This document shows positions 1 to 6,948 of a DNA stretch of 17,748 nt, one piece after another; within the stretch, counting starts at the first letter, position 1, and each line of letters starts with the position of its first letter. Source of the stretch: an uncultured Varibaculum sp. (GTDB lineage: Bacteria > Actinomycetota > Actinomycetes > Actinomycetales > Actinomycetaceae). The DNA lies in contig NZ_CABTZZ010000037.1 of the NCBI RefSeq assembly GCF_902489465.1, forward strand, positions 1 to 17,748, given 5' to 3'. Under the pieces are notes generated by a model. That model did no database searches. It saw only the letters and a program-made list of their open reading frames with translations, and was not told the DNA's origin. Position numbers and translations under genes: made by a program.

Positions 1-61
1 AAACGGACAAATGTCCTGAAACACCCCAAACCCAAAACGGACAAATGACCCGAAACACCCA
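1..61. repeat. Two tandem 34-bp repeat units with a small palindrome
   Basis: A unit beginning CGGACAAATG at position 4 recurs at position 38, a period of 34. It is followed both times by a near-identical stretch (GAAACACCC then A/C-rich sequence). Each copy contains a short inverted repeat: GGACA-AA-TGTCC at 5-16 and a one-mismatch version, GGACA-AA-TGACC, at 39-50. The core CGGACA(A/T)ATG appears a third time at 94-103, inside the tRNA terminator. The array may continue beyond the left edge. Read on the minus strand, each small hairpin is followed by a T/G-rich run, so the units resemble weak terminators. Function is unknown. Confidence 0.6.
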
Positions 62-73
62 CCCCAAAAACCC

Positions 74-110
74 AAAAAATCCCGCGACATATGCGGACAT
101 ATGTCGCGGG
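74..110 (-). terminator. Intrinsic terminator of tRNA-Pro
   Basis: A perfect 13-bp inverted repeat has arms at 81-93 and 98-110 and a 4-base loop (94-97). On the minus strand it is followed at once by ATTTTTT (74-80). It lies 12 bases beyond the 3' end of the minus-strand tRNA gene, as expected for an intrinsic terminator of that transcript. Its sequence is related to the repeat units at 1-61. Confidence 0.8.
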
Positions 111-121
111 ACATCACATTC

Positions 122-196
<75 letters not shown>

Positions 197-208
197 CGTA
201 ACTCCCAT

Positions 209-237
209 ATTGTAGGCAGACCCTCGGTAAATCTAAA
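209..237 (-). promoter_or_regulatory. Predicted promoter of tRNA-Pro
   Basis: On the minus strand, TTTAGA (232-237) stands 17 bases before TACAAT (209-214). These match the housekeeping -35 and -10 consensus at 4/6 and 5/6 positions. Transcription would begin near 202, a few bases before the tRNA 5' end at 196. The rest of the gap to the crcB stop at 316 shows nothing convincing. Confidence 0.6.
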
Positions 238-315
238 AATCACCTGCCTAGATTTCGGCGGATGTCACACTAAAGTCAACCCTGAAACCAGAAAACACTA
301 TCTCGAAGGCAGAAA

Positions 316-705
316 CTATAGCAGGAAGCTACCAAGAGATAGCCCTGTCGCCGCCGCTAGCAGCGAGAGCGCCCACACCAGCAGCAACGCTCCCCAGGCA
401 CGACGCCAATTTCCCCGTTCCGTAACCGAAAAAATATCGAGTACAAAAGTAGAAAAAGTAGAAAACCCACCCAAAAATCCGGTAGCTAACAGGACATAAA
501 CCCGGCTATCAGAGTGCAGGCCGCCACTGCTCACCGCGGCAATCAGCATCCCGCCCAACAGACAAGCCAACACGTTCACCAAAGCGATACCTCCGGCGGG
601 GTGGCGTTTTTCAAGCTTTAGCCAAGTCACGTCGATCCCCCAACGGCACAGCGCCCCTACTCCGCCACTCGCCCCTAAAGCCAAGGCAAAACCGATTCCA
701 CCCAT
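316..705 (-). CDS. crcB: Fluoride ion channel CrcB/FluC, second subunit gene
   Basis: This encodes a 129-residue four-helix membrane protein of the CrcB/FluC family, which exports fluoride as a dual-topology dimer. Visible family features are GASGGVGALCRW near the N-terminus (Arg21), Asn44 in helix 2, and the phenylalanine/threonine-rich motif GFLGGFSTFSTF at 76-87. I chose the ATG at 703-705 because it starts just before the first helix. It also has an AGGAG ribosome site (711-715) and overlaps the stop of the preceding gene by one base (TAATG). Reading further upstream in this frame only adds a stretch overlapping that gene. It is the last gene of the tmk operon. Many Gram-positive bacteria have such paired crcB genes, whose products may form heterodimers. 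Confidence 0.92.
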   Translation of the reverse strand: MGGIGFALALGASGGVGALCRWGIDVTWLKLEKRHPAGGIALVNVLACLLGGMLIAAVSSGGLHSDSRVYVLLATGFLGGFSTFSTFVLDIFSVTERGNWRRAWGALLLVWALSLLAAATGLSLGSFLL

Positions 706-1223
706 TATCGCTCCTGCCCACGTCCGCTCTTGGCGCGCCCTCCCGGGGTATCTTTGGTCGCTAACCGGTACCCCAAGCCTGCCAGCACCACCCCGATTAC
801 CAGGAGAATTATCGCTACAGTTGCGGCAGGGTAAAAGTTTCCACTGAGCGCCCAAAATTCACTATACAAAGAGGTTTTCTCACCACTAACCGCTGCGATT
901 CCAAAGGCCGAGAAGGTGGTGAAAGAACCTAAGAACCCGGTGGTAATCCCCAGTTTTAGGGGAGTTCCCAAACGATGCAGGCCAGTCCCTTTCCGATTAG
1001 CACGCGTTTTTACATATCCCAGCAGAAAAGCCCCCACCAGATTCGCTAAAATCACCCCAAAAGTAAGCGCCGACCAGCTGAAATAATTTTTTGAAATCGG
1101 CAAAGTCCAGCTATCTAGCCCCCAGCGTGCCAAAGTTCCCGCCATACCACCAGTAAAAATAGCAACCGCATCCGCCCCTATTCGCCGAGCAGGATGCTTA
1201 GCCACATCACGGGGCTTATCCAC
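705..1223 (-). CDS. crcB: Fluoride ion channel CrcB/FluC, first subunit gene
   Basis: This encodes a 172-residue CrcB/FluC protein. It shows the same signature elements as its neighbour: GGMAGTLARWG (Arg33), Asn61 in NLVGAFLLG, and GFLGSFTTFSAF at 96-107, with about four predicted membrane helices. It is longer than its partner, having a charged N-terminal tail of about 18 residues and a polar, basic C-terminal tail from about 154. The start is GTG at 1221-1223, preceded by a GAGGGG ribosome site. A second in-frame GTG six codons later is possible. It begins 17 bases after the hydrolase stop and is coupled by the TAATG overlap to the next crcB. There is no room for a fluoride riboswitch directly upstream, so expression probably follows the tmk operon. 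Confidence 0.92.
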   Translation of the reverse strand: MDKPRDVAKHPARRIGADAVAIFTGGMAGTLARWGLDSWTLPISKNYFSWSALTFGVILANLVGAFLLGYVKTRANRKGTGLHRLGTPLKLGITTGFLGSFTTFSAFGIAAVSGEKTSLYSEFWALSGNFYPAATVAIILLVIGVVLAGLGYRLATKDTPGGRAKSGRGQER

Positions 1224-1240
1224 AGGTTATCCCCTCGACC

Positions 1241-2806
1241 TTAATCATCACAGGTAACATCATTTTCAGGTAAAATCCCCGCCACCAGGTATTTGTCTAC
1301 CGTTTCCGCTACGCACTCCGACCCTAAACCGTAAGCCGTATGGGAATAGGATTTCCAAGTCAGCAGCCGCGAGGCAGGGATTTGCCGGTGTACCGATTGC
1401 GCCATTTCATAGGGGGTGGCCGGGTCGTTGGTATTTCCCACTAGCAAAATGGGTTGCGCCCCCACAATCTTCACTTTTTCCCGTTTCGCGGTAGACTGCC
1501 ACGGCCAGGCCGCGAGCGCATATTCTCCATACGCCATGGAAGATCCCATCAAGGGAAAATCCTGCACCAGTTTTTGCCCGCGCTGATCCCACTCTTTTTG
1601 ATTTCCCTGCACCGGGTAGTCGGCGCCGTTAATCGCAATAAAAGCATCTAAAGCATTGTTCTCAAACTTGCCGTCTGCGCCGCGTTGATTAAACAAATCA
1701 GAGATCCTCAGCAAAGGCGCGCCGTCGCCTTTCAACGCTGCTTGCAGTCCCTCTAGCAGCGAGGGATACAGAGTTTCGTAATAGAGCATCCCCACCGCTG
1801 CCCCAAAAGCTAAAGCCCCATTTAGGGGGCGGGCAGAATCATTAGTGGGAATCGGCGAGGCATCGGCGGCAGAAAAAAACTGTTTTAACTGTTTTATTCC
1901 GGCTTGCGTATCTTTCCAGGGACAATCCTTGCCTTCGCGTGCACACCAGGCAGCAAAGTTACCAAACGCCGCCTCGAAACCTTTGGCTTGCGCCATTGAG
2001 ACTTCCCCATAGGAGTAAGACCCATCCAAAACCCCGTCTAATACCAGGCGTCCCACATTTTTAGGAAATAGTTGCGCATAGGTAGTCCCCAGAAAAGAAC
2101 CATAGGAATAGCCCAGGTAAGAGAGTTTTTTATCTCCTAGGACGGCCCGCAAAATATCTAAATCCCGCGCGACAGAAACGGTATCCAGATATCGTGCGAA
2201 GTCGCCGTGCTTTTCCTGACAGCGCTGGGCAAACTCTTTCATATCTACAATGGAACGCTCCCTGCCCGCGGCCGTACCCAGATCGAGGCTTTCAGCTAAG
2301 GACTCATCCTTTTGCGCATCGGTGGTGCACTCGAGCGGGTGCGAGCGAGAAACTCCGCGCGGATCAAACCCGACCACATCAAAAGAGGAAAAGACCTGCT
2401 TAGAAAGCATATCTTCCGAATTTTTTAACAGGTTTACTCCCGATCCGCCCGGCCCTCCCGGATTGATAAGTAAGCTCCCTAAGCGTTTTCCGCTAGCCCG
2501 GCTGCGCGCCAGCGCCAACTCAATATCTTCCTTCTGGGTGTCGCTATAGTCCAAAGGTACTTTCACCCGCGCGCATTGATAGTCTTGATAGTCGCTTTCC
2601 TCGCAGGGCGCCCAGGAAACTTTTTGCTGATAGTAGCGTTCCAGCCCGGCGGGAATGGCAGCGTCCTCGCCGTCTAAGGAATTAGTTTCTGAGGACGTAG
2701 ACGGGGTCACCCGGGTATCAGATTTGGAGACAACGCTACAGGCTGACAGCATCAAGCAACCGGTAAAAACTATTGCTACCAGCATTGACAGTTTGTGTTT
2801 ACTCAT
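1241..2806 (-). CDS. Secreted lipoprotein alpha/beta hydrolase, tripeptidyl aminopeptidase (Tap)-like
   Basis: This encodes a 521-residue exported serine hydrolase. The N-terminus is a lipoprotein signal peptide with lipobox LSAC, so Cys23 would be lipidated and the enzyme anchored outside the membrane. An alpha/beta hydrolase fold follows: oxyanion-hole motif NPGGPGGSG near 115-123, nucleophile elbow GYSYG at 232-236 with Ser234, probable acid Asp461 in NTNDPATP, and probable His489 in SYSHTAYG. The C-terminal part matches the TAP-like domain. Relatives include Streptomyces tripeptidyl aminopeptidases and mycobacterial exported esterase/proteases, so the substrate could be peptides or esters. 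It starts three bases after the holB stop, a neighbourhood I recall from other Actinobacteria. Confidence 0.88.
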   Translation of the reverse strand: MSKHKLSMLVAIVFTGCLMLSACSVVSKSDTRVTPSTSSETNSLDGEDAAIPAGLERYYQQKVSWAPCEESDYQDYQCARVKVPLDYSDTQKEDIELALARSRASGKRLGSLLINPGGPGGSGVNLLKNSEDMLSKQVFSSFDVVGFDPRGVSRSHPLECTTDAQKDESLAESLDLGTAAGRERSIVDMKEFAQRCQEKHGDFARYLDTVSVARDLDILRAVLGDKKLSYLGYSYGSFLGTTYAQLFPKNVGRLVLDGVLDGSYSYGEVSMAQAKGFEAAFGNFAAWCAREGKDCPWKDTQAGIKQLKQFFSAADASPIPTNDSARPLNGALAFGAAVGMLYYETLYPSLLEGLQAALKGDGAPLLRISDLFNQRGADGKFENNALDAFIAINGADYPVQGNQKEWDQRGQKLVQDFPLMGSSMAYGEYALAAWPWQSTAKREKVKIVGAQPILLVGNTNDPATPYEMAQSVHRQIPASRLLTWKSYSHTAYGLGSECVAETVDKYLVAGILPENDVTCDD

Positions 2807-2809
2807 AAA

Positions 2810-4003
2810 CTACTGCCTCAAATCCATCATCATTGCTTCCATCGTAAGTAGCGGCGTCACATTTGCTGCTAGACGCCGCCTGGCGGTGCGAATCGCGTCC
2901 ATGCGTTGTACGGTACGCTCTGGCGCAGAGCCTTTTGCCAATCTCGTAATCGCTTCCGTTAGATCAACATTAATTAGCGGCACTTTAGCCCCGCTTTGCA
3001 GCAGATAAACATCTCGATAAAACCCAAGAAGATTAAGTAATACTCGATCTAGACTATCGCGTAGGTAGCGGGTAGAGCGCCGTTTTTGATCTGCTTTTAG
3101 CGCAGTTTCCTGGGCTTTTAGGGCCGGGGGTAGTCGCGACCCCTCCTGGTCATATCCCAGGGAGCGTCGCAACTGCGTCAGTTCCTGCTGATCTTTTTCT
3201 TCCGCTCGTTTACTAGCATCGGTTTTTGCTGCCTCCACCAATTTTTGCGCCAGCAGCGCGGCCTCGCCCACGCTGGAAGTAGTGGTAGCAGACAGTAAAA
3301 TCTTTCGGCGGCGCTCCAGTTCCTCCGGATCGCGAGCTAAAGATTTCGCCACCCCAATATGAGATTGAGACAGCGCAGCTGCCTGGCGGGCAGTTTCGGG
3401 AGCGATCCCTTGTTTTTCAATCAGCAACTGCGCCACTTCCGGAACGCTGGGAGTAACCAGGCTGACGTGGCGGCAGCGGGAACGAATCGTGGGTAACACA
3501 TCGCCGGGTTGGGTAGTGCACAGTAGCCACACGGTACGCGGGGGCGGTTCCTCAATCGCTTTCAGCAATAGATTGGAGGTACGCTCCACCATCCGATCGG
3601 CGTCCTCCATCAGTATCACTCGCCATTTTCCTCCGGCAGGCGCCTGCTGTGCCAGCGTCACCAGAGAAGCAATCTCCTCCATTTTGATAATCAGCCGTTC
3701 GGTGGTCACCACTTTCACGTCCGGATGGGTACCTTTAAGTACGCGGCGGCACTCCCCACATTCCCCGCAGCCCGGAGTTTGCGGATCTTCACATTGCAAA
3801 GCGGCCGCGAAAGCTAGCGCCGCTACCGACCGCCCCGCACCGGGAGGACCGGTCACCAACCAGGCATGCGACATTTGCCTGGTTAAAGCCGAGTCTGCTA
3901 TCTGCTGCTCATTTGCCTGCCGGAGGACGCGCGCGGAGTGCGCAGCAGTCTCAAAAATCTTTACCGCCGCTTTTTGTCCGACGATCTGATCCCATACGCT
4001 CAT
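2810..4003 (-). CDS. holB: DNA polymerase III subunit delta' (clamp loader)
   Basis: This 397-residue AAA+ clamp-loader subunit helps open and load the beta sliding clamp during replication. Seen in order are IVGQ at 7-10, a P-loop-like GPPGAGRS at 52-59, a four-cysteine zinc module (Cys71, 79, 82, 85), a Walker-B-like EDAD at 133-136, KAIEEPP near 148-154 and SRC at 175-177. The P-loop lysine is replaced by arginine, consistent with delta' not being an ATPase. The C-terminal part carries the long helical collar region. The ATG overlaps the tmk stop by four bases (ATGA), so the two are translationally coupled. The tmk-holB pairing is widespread in bacteria. Confidence 0.95.
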   Translation of the reverse strand: MSVWDQIVGQKAAVKIFETAAHSARVLRQANEQQIADSALTRQMSHAWLVTGPPGAGRSVAALAFAAALQCEDPQTPGCGECGECRRVLKGTHPDVKVVTTERLIIKMEEIASLVTLAQQAPAGGKWRVILMEDADRMVERTSNLLLKAIEEPPPRTVWLLCTTQPGDVLPTIRSRCRHVSLVTPSVPEVAQLLIEKQGIAPETARQAAALSQSHIGVAKSLARDPEELERRRKILLSATTTSSVGEAALLAQKLVEAAKTDASKRAEEKDQQELTQLRRSLGYDQEGSRLPPALKAQETALKADQKRRSTRYLRDSLDRVLLNLLGFYRDVYLLQSGAKVPLINVDLTEAITRLAKGSAPERTVQRMDAIRTARRRLAANVTPLLTMEAMMMDLRQ

Positions 4004-4749
4004 AACTGCTGCAACCCGATTTGGGGACTATCATCGGCCTGAGTATCCGCCTCGCGGGCACTCAAATCTAGTAGCGACCACGCGCTTCCGGTCTGCTCTT
4101 GACCAGCCTGCATTTTCGCCCTCGCCGCAAAAGCCGCGCTAACTAGCGATAACACTTGCTGATGAATCTCTTCTACCCCACGGGTAGCATCCAGTACTTT
4201 TATCCGCTGCCGATCGCGCTCGGCAATCTGCAAGAAGGCTTGCCGTACCGCCTGGTGAAAAGCCAGGCCTGCCGACTCCATCCGGTCAGGGCGCTCAGTG
4301 CGCCGCGCCACTAGCACTTCCGGATCACCGTCCAGCAATATAGTCAGATCCGGGAGCAGGTTTCTGGTTGCCCATAGAGAAATCTCCTCAATTTTTTCTA
4401 ACCCTAGACCCCGTCCTATTCCCTGATAGGCCAGCGAAGAATCCAGGTAACGATCAGATACTACTATCTCCCCCGCCTGCAGATGCGGTTTGATTATAGT
4501 CTGCACGTGCCAAGCCCGATCCGCAGCATAAAGCAGCGCCTCAGTGTGGGGGTCAAGGTCTTCACCATGCATCACTTCCCGGCGCAGCCTTTGCCCCAAC
4601 AAGGTGCCGCCCGGTTCAAAAGTGGTGATCGCAGCTGCCCCGCGCGCCACTAAAGCCTGCATCAACAGTTTCACCTGAGTAGATTTCCCGGTATAGTCCC
4701 CTCCTTCGAAGGAGATAAAGAAACCTGGATAGGGCATGGCGGCATTCAT
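4000..4749 (-). CDS. tmk: Thymidylate kinase (dTMP kinase)
   Basis: This enzyme phosphorylates dTMP to dTDP for DNA synthesis. The 249-residue protein shows the P-loop GGDYTGKST (16-24), EPGGT (45-49), the DRY motif (99-101) with SSLAYQG, and an arginine-rich lid region (about 149-157) ahead of a C-terminal helix. Two positions look unusual: Tyr19 where Gly is common, and Phe44 where an Arg normally precedes EPGGT. The C-terminus is about 40 residues longer than in compact members. It is the first gene of the operon tmk-holB-hydrolase-crcB-crcB. The chosen ATG has no Shine-Dalgarno sequence, and an alternative ATG lies four codons in. A -10-like TAAGCT sits six bases upstream, so the message may be leaderless. 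Confidence 0.93.
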   Translation of the reverse strand: MNAAMPYPGFFISFEGGDYTGKSTQVKLLMQALVARGAAAITTFEPGGTLLGQRLRREVMHGEDLDPHTEALLYAADRAWHVQTIIKPHLQAGEIVVSDRYLDSSLAYQGIGRGLGLEKIEEISLWATRNLLPDLTILLDGDPEVLVARRTERPDRMESAGLAFHQAVRQAFLQIAERDRQRIKVLDATRGVEEIHQQVLSLVSAAFAARAKMQAGQEQTGSAWSLLDLSAREADTQADDSPQIGLQQL

Positions 4750-4755
4750 GTGCTT

Positions 4756-4761
4756 AGCTTA
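4756..4761 (-). promoter_or_regulatory. Possible -10 element for a leaderless tmk transcript
   Basis: TAAGCT on the minus strand fits the TANNNT pattern and lies six bases before the tmk ATG. No good -35 hexamer is visible. The site lies just beyond the predicted pcnA terminator, so a separate tmk promoter would be needed here. Confidence 0.3.
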
Positions 4762-4796
4762 CCGAACTTAGTTAGCTCAGCGCGTTACCTCCGGTG

Positions 4797-4816
4797 ATAA
4801 AACGGGCATTAGCCCG
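4797..4816 (-). terminator. Probable intrinsic terminator after pcnA
   Basis: The stem CGGGC/GCCCG (4812-4816 with 4803-4807) has a 4-base loop. On the minus strand it is followed by TTTTAT (4797-4802). It lies about 40 bases past the pcnA stop. The stem is short, so efficiency may be partial. It sits inside a larger 9-bp inverted repeat (4766-4774 with 4825-4833). Confidence 0.5.
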
Positions 4817-4854
4817 ATAAAACGTAACTAAGTAGCTGGCAACCTCTAGGTTCC

Positions 4855-6357
4855 TTAAGCAGATTGGCTTTCCCACCATGCCAGCAGCCGCTCACGCGCC
4901 GCCTCTTTGCCAATCTCGCCCTCTTCGAGTCGCAAATTCAGCAGATACTTATAGGCTTTCCCCACCTGCGGTCCGGGTTTTAGCTGGAGGATTTGCATTA
5001 TTTCTTCCCCGTCTAGTTCGGGGCGGATCCGGGACAGCTCCTCTTTTTCGGCCAGCTGGGCAATGCGTTTTTCCAGGTCATCATAGGCGTGTTCTAGGCG
5101 CGCCGCGCGGCGTCGATTCCGGGTCGTGCAATCGGCGCGGGTCAGGCGATGCAGACGAGTGAGCATCGGCCCGGCATCGGCCACGTAGCGACGCACCGCC
5201 GAGTCACTCCAAGCCTGCTCCCCATAGCCGTGAAACCGCAGGTGCAACGCAACTAACTGGGTTACCTCTTTAATGGTTTGTTTATCAAAGTGAAGGGCGT
5301 GCATCCGTTTACGGGTAAGTTTCGCTCCCACGATCTCGTGATGATGGAAAGATACCGTCCCATCTTTTTCGAAACGGCGGGTGGCAGGTTTGCCCACGTC
5401 ATGCAGGAGGGCGGCAAAACGCAACACGAAATCGGGACGCGGCACCTCTCCCTCTGGCCCGGTCTCTAAAGCTATTGCCTGGTCCACTACGGTCAAGGTG
5501 TGTTCGTAGACATCTTTGTGGCGGCCGTGTTCATCTACGGTGGCGCGCAAATTCGCCACTTCTGGTAGCACCATCGCCGCCAGCCCGGTATAAACCATTA
5601 GTTCCAGGCCTTTGCGCGGATTTTTACCCACCATCAAGGCTTCCAGTTCGGAGCGCACCCGCTCGGGGGAAACAATCTCGATGCGGCTCGCCATATTTTC
5701 CATGGCCGCCATCACCGGCATGGTCACGTCTAGGTCAAGCTGGGAGGCGAACCGGGCAGCTCGCATCATACGCAAGGGGTCATCATCGAATGATTGCTCG
5801 GGGGAAACTGGAGTACGTAACTGGCCGGCAACTAAATCGGCAATCCCCTGATGGGGATCCACCAGGGTTAAATCTGGTAGCCGCAGCGCCATCGCGTTCA
5901 CCGTAAAATCTCGACGCGTTAAGTCGCCCTCTAAAGTATCCCCAAACTCTACCGCAGGTTTACGGCTATTTTTTTGATATTTATCGCTGCGATAGGTAGT
6001 TACTTCTACGGTTAAACCTGCTTTATGGGCTCCAATAGTGCCGAACTCTTTACCCATGGTCCACACGTTTCCCGCCCAGTCTTTCAAAATCTGTTCGGTT
6101 TCATCTGGACGCGCTGAAGTCGCCAAGTCCCAATCGTGAGGCTCGCGGCCACACATGGCGTCCCGTACTGGCCCACCTACCAGGGAAAGCTCTTGGCCTT
6201 TGGCGGTAAATAGTTCCGCGAGTTCTAAAATCACTGCCGGCAGCTTAGAAAGCGCCTGCAGCATATTCGCGAGGGCGGAGGCCGCATTTTCCGGCAACTG
6301 TACCTCGCTAGCGTTCAGGCCAGCAGGATCATTAGCTAACTTTAGATTCTTATTCAT
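4855..6357 (-). CDS. pcnA: CCA tRNA nucleotidyltransferase
   Basis: This template-independent enzyme adds or repairs the 3' CCA of tRNAs. The 500-residue protein has the nucleotidyltransferase core: GGPVRD at 61-66, catalytic Asp75 and Asp77 in HDWDLAT, RRDFTVNAMA at 148-157, and RMMRAARF at 196-203 for RNA binding. A C-terminal HD-type domain follows (ALLHDVGKP, His319-Asp320), as in class II enzymes of Actinobacteria. The first in-frame ATG is used. It has no recognisable ribosome site, but a promoter-like pair ends seven bases upstream. It is divergent from the Nudix gene with 86 bases between the start codons. The tRNA-Pro gene in this window lacks an encoded CCA and so would be a substrate. 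Confidence 0.95.
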   Translation of the reverse strand: MNKNLKLANDPAGLNASEVQLPENAASALANMLQALSKLPAVILELAELFTAKGQELSLVGGPVRDAMCGREPHDWDLATSARPDETEQILKDWAGNVWTMGKEFGTIGAHKAGLTVEVTTYRSDKYQKNSRKPAVEFGDTLEGDLTRRDFTVNAMALRLPDLTLVDPHQGIADLVAGQLRTPVSPEQSFDDDPLRMMRAARFASQLDLDVTMPVMAAMENMASRIEIVSPERVRSELEALMVGKNPRKGLELMVYTGLAAMVLPEVANLRATVDEHGRHKDVYEHTLTVVDQAIALETGPEGEVPRPDFVLRFAALLHDVGKPATRRFEKDGTVSFHHHEIVGAKLTRKRMHALHFDKQTIKEVTQLVALHLRFHGYGEQAWSDSAVRRYVADAGPMLTRLHRLTRADCTTRNRRRAARLEHAYDDLEKRIAQLAEKEELSRIRPELDGEEIMQILQLKPGPQVGKAYKYLLNLRLEEGEIGKEAARERLLAWWESQSA

Positions 6358-6364
6358 TGTTTAC

Positions 6365-6394
6365 AGATTGCCAGAAAGCCCAGCCGTCTTCCAA
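6365..6394 (-). promoter_or_regulatory. Possible pcnA promoter
   Basis: On the minus strand TTGGAA (6389-6394) and CAATCT (6365-6370) are separated by 18 bases. The second hexamer ends seven bases before the pcnA ATG, which would give a leaderless message. The -35 matches consensus at four positions, but the -10 is weak. Confidence 0.3.
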
Positions 6395-6430
6395 GTGGCA
6401 AGTTGTTAGCTCGCTGACAAGGGGGCAAGG

Positions 6431-6436
6431 TAGCAT
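6431..6436 (+). promoter_or_regulatory. Possible -10 element for the Nudix-DUF6049-murJ operon
   Basis: TAGCAT lies exactly seven bases before the Nudix ATG at 6444 and matches TATAAT at four positions. There is no well-placed Shine-Dalgarno sequence; the nearest AAGG is 13 bases away. This fits a leaderless start. A convincing -35 at normal spacing is not seen. Confidence 0.35.
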
Positions 6437-6443
6437 TAAAGAT

Positions 6444-6947
6444 ATGTCCGTTCGCAATTCGTATCGTCGCCGGCACCGCGCCAAGTCGCGCCGCGCTGCC
6501 TCGCTACCAATTGTGGACGAGACTTCTGCTGGCGGTTTGGTGGTAAAAGTTGAGGATCACCAGGCTTTCGTGGCTTTAATCGCCCGTCGTAACCGCAATG
6601 GCAATATCGAATGGTGCCTGCCTAAAGGTCATTTGGAACCGGGCGAAACCGCGCAAGAAGCCGCGCGCAGAGAAATTTTTGAAGAAACCGGGATCAAAGG
6701 AAAAGTGATTGCCCCTCTGATCTCTATCGACTACTGGTTCGCGGGAGCCGGCAGGCGAATCCATAAAGTGGTACACCACTATCTTTTAGAGGCTACGGGT
6801 GGCACGATTACCGTCGATAATGATCCGGATCATGAAGCGGAGGCCGCTGCTTGGGTTCCCCTGGATATGGTCTCCAAAGTGCTGGTTTACCCAAATGAAC
6901 GCAGAGTGGTAGCCACTGCCCTGGAACTATTAGAAATAGAGGACTAG
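6444..6947 (+). CDS. Nudix hydrolase (MutT-like)
   Basis: This 167-residue protein has a perfect Nudix box at 62-84: Gly62, Glu68, then RE and EE placed as in GX5EX7REUXEEXGU, ending at Ile84. Such enzymes cleave nucleoside diphosphates linked to another group, using a divalent metal. The substrate cannot be read from the sequence. The N-terminus is strongly basic (SYRRRHRAKSRR). I chose the ATG at 6444 rather than the in-frame upstream ATG at 6357 because the latter would overlap the pcnA start and adds sequence unlike the family. It is the first gene of the operon with DUF6049 and murJ, one base apart from the next gene. A Nudix gene between pcnA and murJ is a common actinobacterial arrangement, but its link to the cell wall is unproven. 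Confidence 0.9.
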   Translation: MSVRNSYRRRHRAKSRRAASLPIVDETSAGGLVVKVEDHQAFVALIARRNRNGNIEWCLPKGHLEPGETAQEAARREIFEETGIKGKVIAPLISIDYWFAGAGRRIHKVVHHYLLEATGGTITVDNDPDHEAEAAAWVPLDMVSKVLVYPNERRVVATALELLEIED

Positions 6948-6948
6948 G

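Noticed and set aside
1..61. CRISPR-like direct repeats
   Set aside because: Only two units, with no distinct unique spacers: the sequence between the cores is itself repeated. No cas genes are present. It fits tandem repeats or terminator-like units better.
1224..1240. Fluoride riboswitch before crcB
   Set aside because: The gap is only 17 bases and holds a ribosome site. There is no room for the pseudoknot aptamer.
2655..3008. Plus-strand open frame across the hydrolase/holB junction
   Set aside because: It is antisense to two well-supported genes, with low-complexity composition and no upstream signals.
5475..5906. Arg/Pro-rich open frame antisense to pcnA
   Set aside because: Typical antisense shadow of a GC-rich gene. 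The sense strand has all CCA-enzyme motifs.
6357..6443. Longer Nudix N-terminus from an ATG at 6357
   Set aside because: It would overlap the divergent pcnA start and occupy the whole promoter region. The added residues look non-coding.
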